Source: Guillardia theta CCMP2712
Lineage: Eukaryota; Cryptophyceae; Pyrenomonadales; Geminigeraceae
DNA length: 64,000 bases
Assembly (NCBI RefSeq): GCF_000315625.1
Contig: NW_005434605.1
Span: forward strand, 58,580 to 122,579
Direction: 5' to 3'
The translations under genes were made by a program, and so were the position numbers. The notes under the pieces were generated by a model. The model made no database searches, was not told the origin of the DNA, and worked only from the letters and a program-made list of their open reading frames with translations. The number at the start of each line of letters is the position of its first letter. Positions within the stretch are counted from its first letter, which is position 1. Positions 10,830-21,428 of the stretch are shown piece after piece.

Positions 10830-12330
10830 TCAGGTGTAGCGGAATGTAGGCAGGTGGACCTTGGTCCAAGGGAGCATGGAACTGTGCCGTTCGTGCCCTC
10901 CCTCCGAATCTCGGGTTCCTGGTTGCTGCGACCTGCCATCCCATGCCAAACCTGCGGGCCCTGTCATGCCGGGGCCGGAGAAGCCACCAGCAGACCTGTT
11001 CGGTCGCAACTGCTGTATATCCCCCCTCCATTTCTGCTTGTAGCGACTCATCTTTCGACCCCAGACTGGATCCCATTCTGAGAAAATCGTGTCCTGCGTC
11101 AGGTGTCAATCTCCGCTCCTCTCTTCTTGCTCTCTCCTACCAGATCGTCTTCCCCAAACATGTCCTTCCATACTTCCTCTGGAGTTCGCTGAACCTTCAC
11201 CTCGGTAGCTGGGCCTCTGAAGCAAAGGAATCAACGGGAGGAAGTAAGGAGACGACTCTCTACCTCATGTCGTATCCTTCCCGAGACGTCGAGTTTCCAA
11301 GAATCTCAAATGCTTCAGCTATCCTCTTGAATCTGAACATGCAGACTCATCATAGATCATGGCAAAGATAATAGAAACCTGATTTCGGCTGCTTCACGAT
11401 CTTTCATATTTTTGTCAGGATGATGCTTCAGTGCTGAAGGAAACCGTCATGAGGAGCATGAAACAGAGAAGTGTATGATGCCTGCTCTCCGATATGCTTT
11501 TCTGATCTCTTTGTCGCTTGCTGTGCGATCAACTCCCAAGACCTGTTTATTCCAAGGTTCAATGTTCACGTTCACCATCGTCACACGTGTTTACGTCGTA
11601 ATAATCTTCAGCCATTGGATTGCATTCGCGGGGAAGTTCTTCCTCCTCTTTACGCGAGCCATGAGCTGATTCCGGCAAATCTTCTTCCTCGCTTGAACTT
11701 GTTTCCACACCAGAGCTTTCGTTCCCAGCAGCTCCACTTGCTTCCGCCATGACCACGACATCGAGCCTCTCTTCTCCTTTACTGCAGGGTCCAGGAGGAG
11801 GCATGGGCCGGCTCGTCGTTCGCGGGTTGACCTCTGGGACTGGAGCTTGTAAGCGAAGATGGTTTGCATGTTTGGCGCTAAGAATAGCCTCAAGCCAACT
11901 GGAAAGGGCATCATGCTCCACAAAGGAGGAACGAAAGGCCATGTACCCGTTTCGTTCGTTGGGAGAGCTAAACAGAAAGAAGGATACAACGTCTCCGCGA
12001 AGATCTTTGACCTCGAGGCAGCATCTTTGAACTTTCTTGTTGGACGGTGAAACTTCAGTCTGAGCATGGAAAATCATTCACTGCCGTCAGGAGTGCAAGT
12101 GGTACTGTCTCCAATGGCCACGAGTCTTCAACACTTCCTCCAGCTCGAACGTAGCATTTTAAAGAGTCGCTGCTCAGAACGAGAGTTCTGGGCAACACAA
12201 TGAGCTTCGATCATACATGGAAAAGATCACCTTTCGCTCCATGGTCGCAGTCCCTTCCATCCCTCCTGCTGCTTTCGAGCACACCCTTCTATTGGGATAA
12301 ATGAGCTATGTCCTTTATCCAAGACCACAA
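10830..12330 (-). CDS. PH domain plus J-domain (DnaJ) protein
   Basis: Predicted Hsp70 co-chaperone with a lipid- or protein-binding PH domain. Proposed exons from the 5' end: to 12231 (EGCARKQQEGWKGLRPWSER), 12187-12106 (TLVLSSDSLKCYV), 12059-11595, 11542-11482, 11433-11379, 11332 to about 11270, about 11216-11120, and 11093-10830. The PH domain spans the first three, ending SFVEHDALSSWLEAIL. An acidic Ser/Glu linker follows, then the J domain: MAEDYYD, VLGVDRTASDKEIRKAYRRA, ALKHHPDKN with the HPD motif, and FKRIAEAFEILGN. The tail is WGRKMSRYKQKWRGD and a Gly/Pro-rich end. The intron 11434-11481 seems to be GC-AG. The 5' exon may extend into a Glu/Arg-rich repeat; the start codon is not certain. 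Confidence 0.75.
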
Positions 12331-12370
12331 CATCTTGTTTCTTTGTTCTATAGTATCTCCTTTCCTCCTC

Positions 12371-12510
12371 TCCCTCTTCTCTCTCCCTCCTCTCCTCCTC
12401 TCCTCTCCCTCTTCTCTCTCCCTCCTCTCCTCCTCTCCTCTCCCTCTTCTCTCTCCCTCCTCTCCTCCTCTCCTCTCCCTCTTCTCTCTCCCTCCTCTCC
12501 TCCTCTCCTC
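12371..12510. repeat. Tandem repeat, 4 copies of a 35-bp polypyrimidine unit
   Basis: Four head-to-tail copies start at 12371, 12406, 12441 and 12476. Each is made only of C and T on the plus strand. The unit length is not a multiple of three, so the open frames through it are not likely to be coding. It sits just upstream of the PH-J gene. Confidence 0.9.
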
Positions 12511-12588
12511 TCCCTCTCCTCTTTTCCCCTTCCTCCGACTCTGTTCTCACCTCGCAAGATCATTCCGCCATCACCATCTGCCCCACGA

Positions 12589-13160
12589 TTTACTCAAAGT
12601 TAAGTAATAAATTTACTCCCTCGGGCCCCGGCGCCGGGCCCGCCCGGGGTGTGACAGTGCGGCGGCGGCGGGAGGCAGCCCACGGAGGCAGCCTGAGTGC
12701 TTACTCACCGTCCGATCACGGTCAGTGAGCCCAGCCGCTGCTACGGAGCCGTCCGGTGCCGGGAGCGCCGGCGGGTGGCTTCATGCCGGGCCCGGACACG
12801 CGGCGGCACTCAGCAGCTCGGCTGAGTGGCACCGCCACCGTCACGCCGGTGTGACATCGAGTCGGCCGACCGTGCCGTGCGTACGGTCCGACGGTCCGAT
12901 CACGGGGTGACCGTCACCGGCGGGCGGGCACGCGGCCGAGTCTCAGCCGCGCCGACCCGTGACTGCCGGCCACTGAGTGGCCGCGGGCGGCCGTCCCAAC
13001 TGGCAAGTGCCGGGCGCGCGCCCGGGCCGCGGCCGCGCCCTGGCAGCCCGGCCGGGCCGTCGGGGCCACGGTGATCGGACCGTACTGCCACCGACCGCCC
13101 AGCCGCGGCCCGGCCGCCGGGCCCCGGCCGCCCGGCCGCTCGGAACTCGAAACCGGTTGA
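12589..13160. repeat. GC-rich intergenic island B
   Basis: Starts with TTTACTCAAAGTTAAGT (12589-12605), which is also found at the edge of the patch at 59685. It then becomes extremely GC-rich with repeated CACTGAGTGGC, TCCGATCACGG and GTGACCGTCAC words, and closes with CGGAACTCGAAACCGGTTGA at 13141-13160. I see no codon-like structure. Confidence 0.6.
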
Positions 13161-13941
13161 AGTTTCAAATTTTCCATTGTTTTACAGGTCCTCACCCACC
13201 CCCATGGAGTCTCAAATTCGGTAACAAGGAGGGGTGCTCGAATTTGGTTGTGTCTCATCAATCCGACTGTAAAACAAGCAGAAAACAAGAGGTCCTTCTA
13301 TTGCTGAGTTATAGGATTGCAATATTTTTGGAGAATTTTATGTATAATTCTTAATAATTATATATAATATTGGATTGCCTTTGGCCAGAATATACCGCAA
13401 ACTTCATATCCTATTCTTTCATCAGTAAAAAATTGGTGGAAGGCAGAGAGGCCGGCCTCCATGGCGGGAACAAGAGACCGCAGGGTGAGAAGAAGGGATG
13501 GCAAAGTAGAGATGTGTGGTGTGCACACAACCTTCAATGTGACAAAATGTCTTGTGCATGGATGAGAGAAGTTTGGGAATCAACGACGAAGAGATTGAGC
13601 TCGTTGTTGTGCATTGAGCAGTCCTAGAACCTGTGCAGTTGGGCGTCGCAACGGAGCGAAATCACATTTTTGGAGAAGCGTTTTTCAACTATCTAAATCA
13701 TAAGGACTGAAACGTAAGAAGAAGCATGACAACAGGGGTGTGCTGTGTCCATGATAGGCTGAGGTGAGGGCAAGGAAGACTTGGGGTCAAAATGGTAGCT
13801 TGACGAAACATCTCATTACACGGCCCCTGTGAAGGGCCGAGCATTCAGCTTGATATTCTTCTTGTGTAAATTTGTTACATTCAACGGTCAAAGGCAATTT
13901 GCAGAACTAAAGGGAGGGAGAATACTGACTGTCAGAGCGCA
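13161..13941. other. AT-richer intergenic, no gene recognised
   Basis: Composition falls back to AT-rich right after island B (around 13320-13370). It lies upstream of the TPR gene and presumably includes its promoter. No exon with convincing coding character is visible. Confidence 0.5.
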
Positions 13942-15267
13942 TTGAAAATGGCGGATCAGTCAAACCGGAAGGAGAAAGGCTCTAAATCAGCAGGGAAGAA
14001 AGTAGAAAAGAAGACTTCGATTGGGGTCGTGCATGTATCGATTGTTATAGCTGTCCTTCTAGCCTTCAACGGTGTGTACATGAAGCAAAGAGCGGACTCC
14101 TTGATCGCCGAATGTGCCAAACACCACGAAGAAGGCGATATGGTGACCGCCCTGCAACTCTGCAGGAATGCGCATTCGCTGTACATGGCCTTGAACGACT
14201 ACACCAAGTATGCCGGGTGGAAGGATGGCTTCTTCATAGCAGACGTCATACAGTCACTGGTGATCTATCTCTATCTATCTACGCTGCCGTCACTGACTTG
14301 GGTTGGCATGCAGGACAACATTGGGGTGGTGATGATGAACCTGGGGGATCACGCAGCATCTTTGCAGTATCACGTCCGTGCTCTGCGATTGACAGTCGGA
14401 AAGTTTGGAGAGAAGCATGTGAATGTAGCGGCAGTGCAAGACAAGATCGGGCTTGTCTACCGTGACATGAACGACCTTGAAAATGCCCTCAAGTGGCACG
14501 AGCGAGCTTTTCAGATGCGAAATGAGATCCTTGGAGAGAGAGACTTGGGGACAGCGACGTCAAAAAGTGCGATTGCTGACGTTTACTTCCAACAAGGAGA
14601 CTTTGACAAGGCTCTCAGCTTGTACACGGAAGTTCTCGAGATTCAGGTGAAGCCTCGTTGTGGCATCGTCGATTCTTTCTGATTCGATCCCATTGAAGGA
14701 ACAAGTTTTGAGCCATGACCATTTGGACGTGGCAGCAACTCTTCACAACATTGCGATCGTCCTGAAGAACAAAGACCTTGATGCAAGCTGGGAGAAGTTT
14801 GAGAAGAGTCTGGGGATCATCGTGGGGGTCTATGGATACAACCATCGAAGTGTCTCAGACACTTTGAGCAGTATGGCCACCATCAGATTTGCGCAGAAGA
14901 ACTGGGAATCGGCGCTTGACACCTTCCAGCAGGTAAGTTGCCCGTTAGAAACGTGTCAGGAAACGATCTTGACTCTGTGCCAGTCTCTGGACATAGCGAA
15001 TAACGTCCTTGGGAAAGAACACCCCGATGTCGCGTCTACCTTGTACGGCATGGGAGCCACATACGCGAAGTTGGGCAGGAGCGAGGAGGCGGAGGAAAAA
15101 TATAGGACGGTAAGAGGAGGCGGTGGACGATCTTATGAACTTAGAAAACCTCATTTCTGTCGATGCAGGCGAAGGAGATTTGGGAGATGAATGGAGTGAA
15201 TTGGAAAGAAGGAATTCAACACCTTGTATCACCCGAAATTCTTGAAACTGAAGAGCAGGGAACATAA
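13942..15267 (+). CDS. Membrane-anchored TPR protein (kinesin light chain-like repeats)
   Basis: The protein begins with a Lys-rich cytosolic segment and one hydrophobic helix (VVHVSIVIAVLLAFNGVYM). Tandem TPRs of the kinesin-light-chain type follow, for example DNIGVVMMNLGDHAASLQYH, DKIGLVYRDMNDLENALKWH and LHNIAIVLKNKDLDASWEKF. Proposed introns are 14260-14313 (54 nt, in frame, so also readable through), about 14647-14698, about 14934-14982 and about 15110-15168. The last exon ends at 15267 after EEQGT. TPR arrays are scaffolds; the partner is unknown. The topology suggests a type II membrane protein with lumenal TPRs, or a signal-anchor protein facing the cytosol. Confidence 0.75.
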
Positions 15268-15329
15268 ACAATGCCCTCTGTCCCAGCCTGTGTCCGACTC
15301 GCCGACACTGTGACACGTGAACTTGCCGC

Positions 15330-15600
15330 TAACTGTTCAACGGTTCCGAAGTTCGTAGCGCCCGGGGAGGCCCGGCTGGCACCGGTCACTGCTGGGGTTG
15401 TGACGCCGGGCTCAAGTCACCGGAGTCAGAGTCACTGAGTCGATGTATGGAACTTCGGAAGTTGTCTCCGCCGTTGATCTGATTGGCCGCGATCAGCCGC
15501 CCGCCGTTGGCGGGCTCGGGGCTGGCGCCACGGGCTTCCGCCGGTCACTGAAACCGTGAACGTGACCGGCCGCCAGACGGTCGGTCTTTACAACTGAGTC
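15330..15600. repeat. GC-rich intergenic island C
   Basis: Third member of the GC-rich set. The complement of 15338-15356 reads CGAACTTCGGAACCGTTGA, close to the words at 10291 and 13141. It also has GTCACTGAGT (15431-15440) and GCCGGTCACTG. Orientation is inverted relative to island A. Confidence 0.55.
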
Positions 15601-15675
15601 GTGAGATTGATCACCCCAGAAGTTCCTCTGAGATTCTATAAAAGTTCATGGTCGCATGCTCCTCCCTAAAAAGAT

Positions 15676-16330
15676 CTAGAGGGTAGGGGTGGATTGAAAC
15701 CTTAGATCAGGGGTGGGTAGTTTCGATATACCGGGTCTGTTGTGTGAAATTTGGGGGGTAGGGGTGTGTACACTGTTGTTAGGTGACGGTCCACATAAAT
15801 GTCGATGGTGGGGTACGAGGAGATTGTTGACCACCCCTGTATTGTACTGCAATATTGAGGTATCTGACAGGTAGGGGTGTAACATATAAGAGAGTGCCTT
15901 CAAAAGACCCCCCATTCAAACACTTTGATTAGCCTTTGTAAGGGTGGGGTAGAGGAGGCGTAGGATGCTATCAAACCAGAGGGTGGGTGGGGGTACGTGA
16001 ATTCGGATTCTTCTCACAGGAGAGGGGAGGGTTCAGAGCATGCTTGGTTCGTAGGGGTGGTAGGTCATAAACATACAGTAAGGTAGGGTAGGGTAGCAGA
16101 GGAGTGGTGGGTGGGGTGATATTTCTGACTGCACGGGTATCTTGTTATAGGCGATTCATTATATAAAAGGGGGTAGGGTACTTTGAGATTGTGAGTGGTA
16201 GGTAGTCCGACCATGAAAACAATGGGTGGGGTTCATTGAGGCTTGTGGGTGGGTGAGGTGGTGTGAAACTCAGGGGGTGGGTGGAGTAGGGGGTGGGGGT
16301 CACGGGGGGAAAATGTGACGGCAGAATGGC
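15676..16330. repeat. G-rich tract of GGGTAGGGGTGG-like words
   Basis: About 650 bp with irregularly repeated GGGTAGGGG, GGGGTGGG and GGTGGGTGGGG clusters on the plus strand. There is no fixed period and no coding frame. The density of G runs would favour quadruplex structures. It lies in the large gap between the TPR gene and phytoene synthase. Confidence 0.7.
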
Positions 16331-16894
16331 GCGAGGAGGGCAGTTAGTTAAGAGTAGCACAAAGGGAGATGAAGGGAAGGATCTAGGAAAGAATGGAAGA
16401 AGTGAACGATCGAGATGTAGAAAGCAATGAAAGCAACAAGTCTGAGAAACAGCAGTTAAAATCAGGGTATGAGGAATCTACTTCAGAACGTGGGTTTACC
16501 CAACACTGTAGAGGGTCTGGGAGTGCTCGATCAGTACGGACACGAATTAGACTAGGGAGCTGATCATCAAATTTTGTATTGTCATCTTCACCATCATGAT
16601 TTGTGGGTGTTGAGCTAGATGTGTAGGTGGGAACTTGCTGTATTGGTGTGCATAGATACGGAAGATTAACTTTTATTACTGCCCCCCACTTGGTTCAATG
16701 TCTAGCCGATCAGAAAAGTCTTTTGGTGAACTGACTCGCTTTCTGCTGCAGCTTGGGTCATGAGCAGTCAGTTCCACACCTAATCCCTGCCTATATCTTT
16801 ACATAGTTCCACCTGCCTGGATCGTATTTCTTATCCCTTCCTCCTCCTTTCCTCCTCCTCCTCCTCCTCCTCCTCATACCCATAGTCAAGCTCC
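16331..16894. other. Upstream region of phytoene synthase
   Basis: No gene seen. A (CTC)n run at about 16844-16876 lies just before the start codon of phytoene synthase and probably falls in its 5' untranslated region or core promoter. Confidence 0.5.
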
Positions 16895-18896
16895 ATGGCA
16901 ACAACCATGTCGTGCACTGCGAAAAGTTTGTGCGGGTTCATGCTGCTATGCCTGGCTGGAGCTGCCTCAGCTTGGTCAACTTCGTTCCATACTGTGCAGA
17001 GCCTCGGGGGTTCGCAGCGAATGAGGTTGAGCAAGGCTGTCGATGTTATGCCTGCCCTCCGGCTGACGAGGAAGAACGGCATGCAGAAGAGGTGTGCCTG
17101 ACGGTATGACAAGGTGCCTCGGAACTGATCGCTCTATGGCAGGGGAGCGACATTGAACATGATGACTGTTCTAGACGCTTTGTCCAGCCCGATGGTGCTC
17201 ACAGCAGAGCCATCGGGACCTTGGATGGTTTTGGAAGGATAGCCATCAACATCCCGAGATATATGCCGTGAGCAGTGCAGCCGCCGAGCAATTCTCCATC
17301 TTTACCCTTCCTGCCAGGAAACTTTTGTCACAGAAGGATTTGGGCGATGACGCGGGCAACAAGGTCTCGTTGTCTGAACTTCGCGAATATGTTGTGGAGG
17401 ATTACGTGAGATTGGAATTGTTCCCCTGCTCTGTGCCTGACGTACTTCCTTGGTAGGGTGCCAAGTTGGATCTGATCAAACTTTTCGTTTCGTGTGACGT
17501 GCAAGGGACTGGAGTTATCTCGAGCGCCTCTGTCCACAAGCTCTTCGATGAGCAAGGTGTGTTCATGCCGGTACTGGGTGAGGGACGAGGATGTTGACGA
17601 GTCGGGACAGAACGAGGAACCTTTCGCATCGGAAGCAAATGGGTGACAGCGGATAATATCCTCGAGGTGTTCGAGATGTTCTGATCGTAACTGTCCACTG
17701 ACATGGCATGCAGCTGACGGGGCTGGACAGGATGACGAGCATCAACTACATCAAGTTCATGGGAACGATTGTGGAGGCGGCTGACCTGGAGGACATGCGA
17801 GTGAAGGCGCAAGCGAAGCTCGTGTCCGATGGCTACGAGGCCTGCAAGGACATGACAAGCGAGTACGCCAAGACTTTCTACCTCGCCACTCAGACTATGC
17901 CCGACGAGCAGGCCATGGCCACGTGGGCGATCTATGCCTGGTGCCGGCGAGTCGATGAGATCGTTGATGGCCCCAATGCGCTGGCGGAGGCGTCCATGCA
18001 GGAGGAGAGCCTGCGGGAGTGGATGGATCGGCTGGAGAGGATGTGGGAGGGGAAGAACTTCAACGGGCTGAACCAGTATGACGTGGCGTTCGCGGACATG
18101 ATCCGAAGGTTCCCGGGCAGCGACATCGAGCCGTACAAGGACATGGTGAGAGGGATGATGATGGATGTGTCCGACGAGGTCAAGTACGATAGCTGGGAGC
18201 AGCTCTACCTCTACTGCTACAGAGTCGCGTCGACCGTTGGGCTGATGACGCTGCCCGTCATGGGGACTGCGGAGGGAGTGACACAGGAGGATGCACGGGA
18301 GTCCGCGATTGCGCTAGGGATCGCGCTTCAGCTGACCAACATCCTTCGGGACGTGGGGGAGGACGCGAGGGACAGGGGAAGGATCTACCTGCCCGAGGAG
18401 GACATGAAGAGGTTCGGGGTGGACCCACAGACTGTGCTGGACAGGAGCTTGAAGGGAGGGGAGGTAGACGACGCCTACCGCAACCTGATGAAGTTCGAGA
18501 TCGAGAGAGCTCGGGAGTACTACAGGCAGGCCGAGAAAGGGATCCCGATGCTCGCCAAGTCTGCCCAGCTCCCAGTGGCAGTGGCCATGGAGCTCTACCG
18601 AGAGATTTTGGACAAGATTGAGCTCAACGACTATGACAACTTCAGCCGCCGAGCTTACCTGACAGGTAAAACACGCACCTCCCCTCATCTCCTGTACCCT
18701 CTTGCCTCCCGCTCCCCCTTTCCTGTCTTCCTCCCTCTCCTCTGCCCCTCCTGCTCTTCCCCTCCTTCTCTTCCACCTTCCTGAACTCATTGAACCGGTT
18801 CTCACTCACCCTGATGGAATTGCAGGGTTCGAGAAGCTCTGCAAGCTGCCTGGCGTCTGGCTGCGAGTGATCACAGGGAGCTGGAATGTGGCGTGA
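16895..18896 (+). CDS. PSY: Phytoene synthase with EF-hand-like N-terminal module, plastid-targeted
   Basis: Joins two geranylgeranyl diphosphates to phytoene, the first committed step to carotenoids. Proposed exons 16895-17091, 17276-17405, 17457-17558, 17714-18665 and 18826-18896 join in frame to 483 residues. Exon 1 is a bipartite plastid presequence: a signal peptide ending AGAASA, then W, then a basic transit part. Exons 2-3 and the start of exon 4 hold EF-hand-like helices and loops (DDAGNKVSLSELREYV, then CDVQGTGVISSASVHKLF). The catalytic domain follows with EYAKTFYLAT, the first Asp-rich site in RRVDEIVDG, and the second in NILRDVGEDARDRGRIYLP. It ends in KLPGVWLR. Introns of 51-184 nt all have GT-AG ends. 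Confidence 0.92.
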
Positions 18897-19124
18897 GAGG
18901 AGGAGAACATGAGCTTTTAGATGCTCTGTACAAGTACGACAGAAGCGAGCAGGATGGAGTATGACTAACAAGTGAAGTAAATTTTGTTTGAGTATCAAAG
19001 GGGTCTGTATCACAGCAAGTCGTCTTCGGGCCTGTCATGGCGTTCATCACCTCAGTCAGAAGAGGGGGGAAAGAAGGAGAGGGAGGTCATCTCAGGGAAG
19101 GAGGGGGAGACTGCAGAGTAGGTC

Positions 19125-21300
19125 CTACCGTAAGGGCGGCATCTTGCCGTGCTTGCGGTAATACCTGTACTGGTACTTGAGTCTTTTGAGTGACTCCTTC
19201 TCATAGCCTTTCCTGTGCGCCATGTGTCAGTCTGTCAGGTGTTCTAATGCAAGCTTCTCACTTCAAGCAAGGATTCTCCTCAGGGATTGGTTGGAGCTCT
19301 GAGTGACAAGCAAGTGAGTCAGGACGTGGCAGCACCAGCACCAGCACCAGCACCAGCACCAGCACCAGCACCAGCACCAGCACCAGCACCAGCACCAGCA
19401 CCAGCACCAGCACCAGCACCAGCACCAGCGGCACAAGACAAGGTCCGCAGCGGCGGCGGCGGCGGGGGGGAAGCAGCAGCAGCACCAGCACCAGCACCAG
19501 CACCAGCAGCAGCAGCAGCAGCAGCACCAGCAGCAGCACGAGAGAACCAGAAGTCTCACCAGATTCGGGGATGATGTCGAGGCGGTTTGAGTCATGGAGG
19601 ACGAATTGATCGAGCCAAGTGCGAATTCCAAAGGTAGTTCCATCTTCTCTTTTGATTCGGCCGTGCCAACTGTCCTGCATGTTGTTGTATTCATGCTGAA
19701 TCATACTGCACATGTTGCTTGCTTCCTTCAACATCTGCCCGAACATCGTCATCTCCCGCCATCTCAGCCTTGATGCAACCTCTTCCACAGTCATGTTCAA
19801 GCCTTTTTCTCGTTTGAAATCCTCCAGGGCGCTCCAGATCTTCAGCACATCATCAGAAGGTGAAACGCTACTTCAAGATTCACCTCATCTATCTCTTTCC
19901 TCACTTGCTCATTGTCTGAACAAAAGACCAACACCAGGCCCGATGTCAATCGAGTTGTTGTAAATTCGAAGGCATCATTTACCTATCTCTCCATCCTCGT
20001 TGATGCTGAACTTTGGGTCCCGTATTTTTGCAACGTTTGGAGTTGCATTTCTCTTTCAAACAAACTTCAAACGCAGTGCCTCCAAGAACTGCAACAACCT
20101 TCTTCCAGTCGTCTTTATGCTTCCAAACTCCCTGCGCTGTGTGTTCCTCGACGATTTGGTCAAATCTGGGCGAGACTGAGTGACCTCATGGCAACCAATC
20201 TGGCTCACGTCTTCTTCAGATCTTCCCTCATGTTGTCTAATTCCGCACATTTCTCCTTCCCTGCAGTCTAGTCATGACATACCATGAGGGAAAGAAACTG
20301 GATCGTACAATCGCACACTGTAGTGTTAAAGGCCTCGATGTCACGGGGATCGACCATCAACTGACAGATACACATCATGTTGCTATTCTTGAACGACATC
20401 GTACACCTCTTTCTGAAGAAATTCTACCACGTGCGGATGATTATTTGCAATCGCGTACTGCAGTGCACTTCAAAGTGTGTCAGTCAAGAGAACGGACAGG
20501 TTGCACACAAACAACTTGTAGCCAAAGGCGTCAACTTGGCTCAGGATCCGGTGCCCCTGGTCAAAGTGAGCGGCAGGAGGCATCCTCTGCATTCTAACCT
20601 CAACTCTGTTTACCGGCGACCTTCCTCCCTTCTTCCTCAATGTGTGACAGGCTCCTCGTTCGTACAAGATCTTGTCCCAGGGTCAGGACCGACGTACTGT
20701 TTGTTTACATCTCAGGACCTTGAGGACATGAAGGTTCCCATACGCAGCTGCTAGGATGAGAGAAGTCTGCAGTATATCATGCACCTACACTCTCTTCCTC
20801 TCCTTCACCTGGTTGTTGTTGTTCACCGCTCTCACGTCCGCGCCATGGTCGAGAAGAACCTTGAGGAACAATCAACCCGTTATCGGACAACCAAGTTCTC
20901 ACTTTCGCAGTCATGTTGCAGTTGCCGACCTGGGAAGAAAATAGATCACGAAGCTGTCGTTCTCAGAGGGAAACTTACAGCGCACGAGTGCAGGGCAGTT
21001 CCGTTGCCAAATTCAGCGTCTCGAGCGATGTTCACCTAAAGTTTCCTTACGAACTCATCTCAACATACAGAGTCTTCCAACCTGAGCTCCAGCTTCGATG
21101 ATTTTCGGAATAATTTCGTGCTGCTCGTGGAGTGTTGCAAATCTTAGAAACAATGACCTCAGTGACCAAATTGCACAACATTTCACTGTCACATCAAACG
21201 TTCATTCAGTCGCTCCACAGTCAAACTGTTGGAGAAAACGTCAGACTGGATTTTGCGTCACATGAAACTGCACAGACTTGATCAAACTTTGTTCTGTGAT
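19125..21300 (-). CDS. Ankyrin-repeat protein, multi-exon
   Basis: The minus strand carries short ankyrin-type exons: LRFATLHEQHEIIPKIIEAG (near 21100), VNIARDAEFGNGTALHS (near 21030), VLLDHGADVRAVNNNN (near 20840), QTSLILAAAYGNLHVLK (near 20740) and LQYAIANNHPHVVEFLQKEV (near 20440). A helical exon at about 19848-19570 follows (MTVEEVASRLRWREM), and the last exon (19212-19125) ends in a basic tail, GKYxYRYYRKHGK-like, with stop at 19125. An intron between these carries the CAGCAC array. The first exon and several joins are not resolved, so the 5' limit is approximate. Ankyrin repeats indicate protein binding; the specific role is unknown. Confidence 0.6.
19330..19545. repeat. (CAGCAC)n array with CGG and CAG runs
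   Basis: Hexanucleotide array (about 19330-19432), a short CGG/GGGG run, and a second CAGCAC/CAG array (about 19475-19545). On the minus strand it follows a good donor after DIIPESG, so it is read as intronic in the ankyrin gene. The Val-Leu-rich and Ala-Pro-rich open frames through it are repeat artefacts. Confidence 0.85.
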
Positions 21301-21428
21301 GATGTGTGTCTCCCAGCTCGCAGGAAGCGGTTTCCAAGTTGCATTCAGCCAGATATTATCGGTCCAATTTCCAGCTACCCTCCTCCCAACGTACTGAAAG
21401 CAAGCATGTAAGGAGAATTTCAACATCA

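Noticed and set aside
12227-12550. Glu/Arg-rich protein repeat
   Set aside because: It arises from the 35-bp polypyrimidine tandem repeat. The period is not a multiple of three, so it is not maintained as a protein repeat. Only the last about 20 codons are used in the PH-J model.
12826-13288. Further GC-rich frames on both strands
   Set aside because: Same reason as island A; they cross the island boundary into unrelated sequence.
19263-19848. Val/Leu-rich and Cys/Trp-rich membrane-like proteins
   Set aside because: They come from the CAGCAC array. A good donor precedes it on the minus strand, so the array is intronic.
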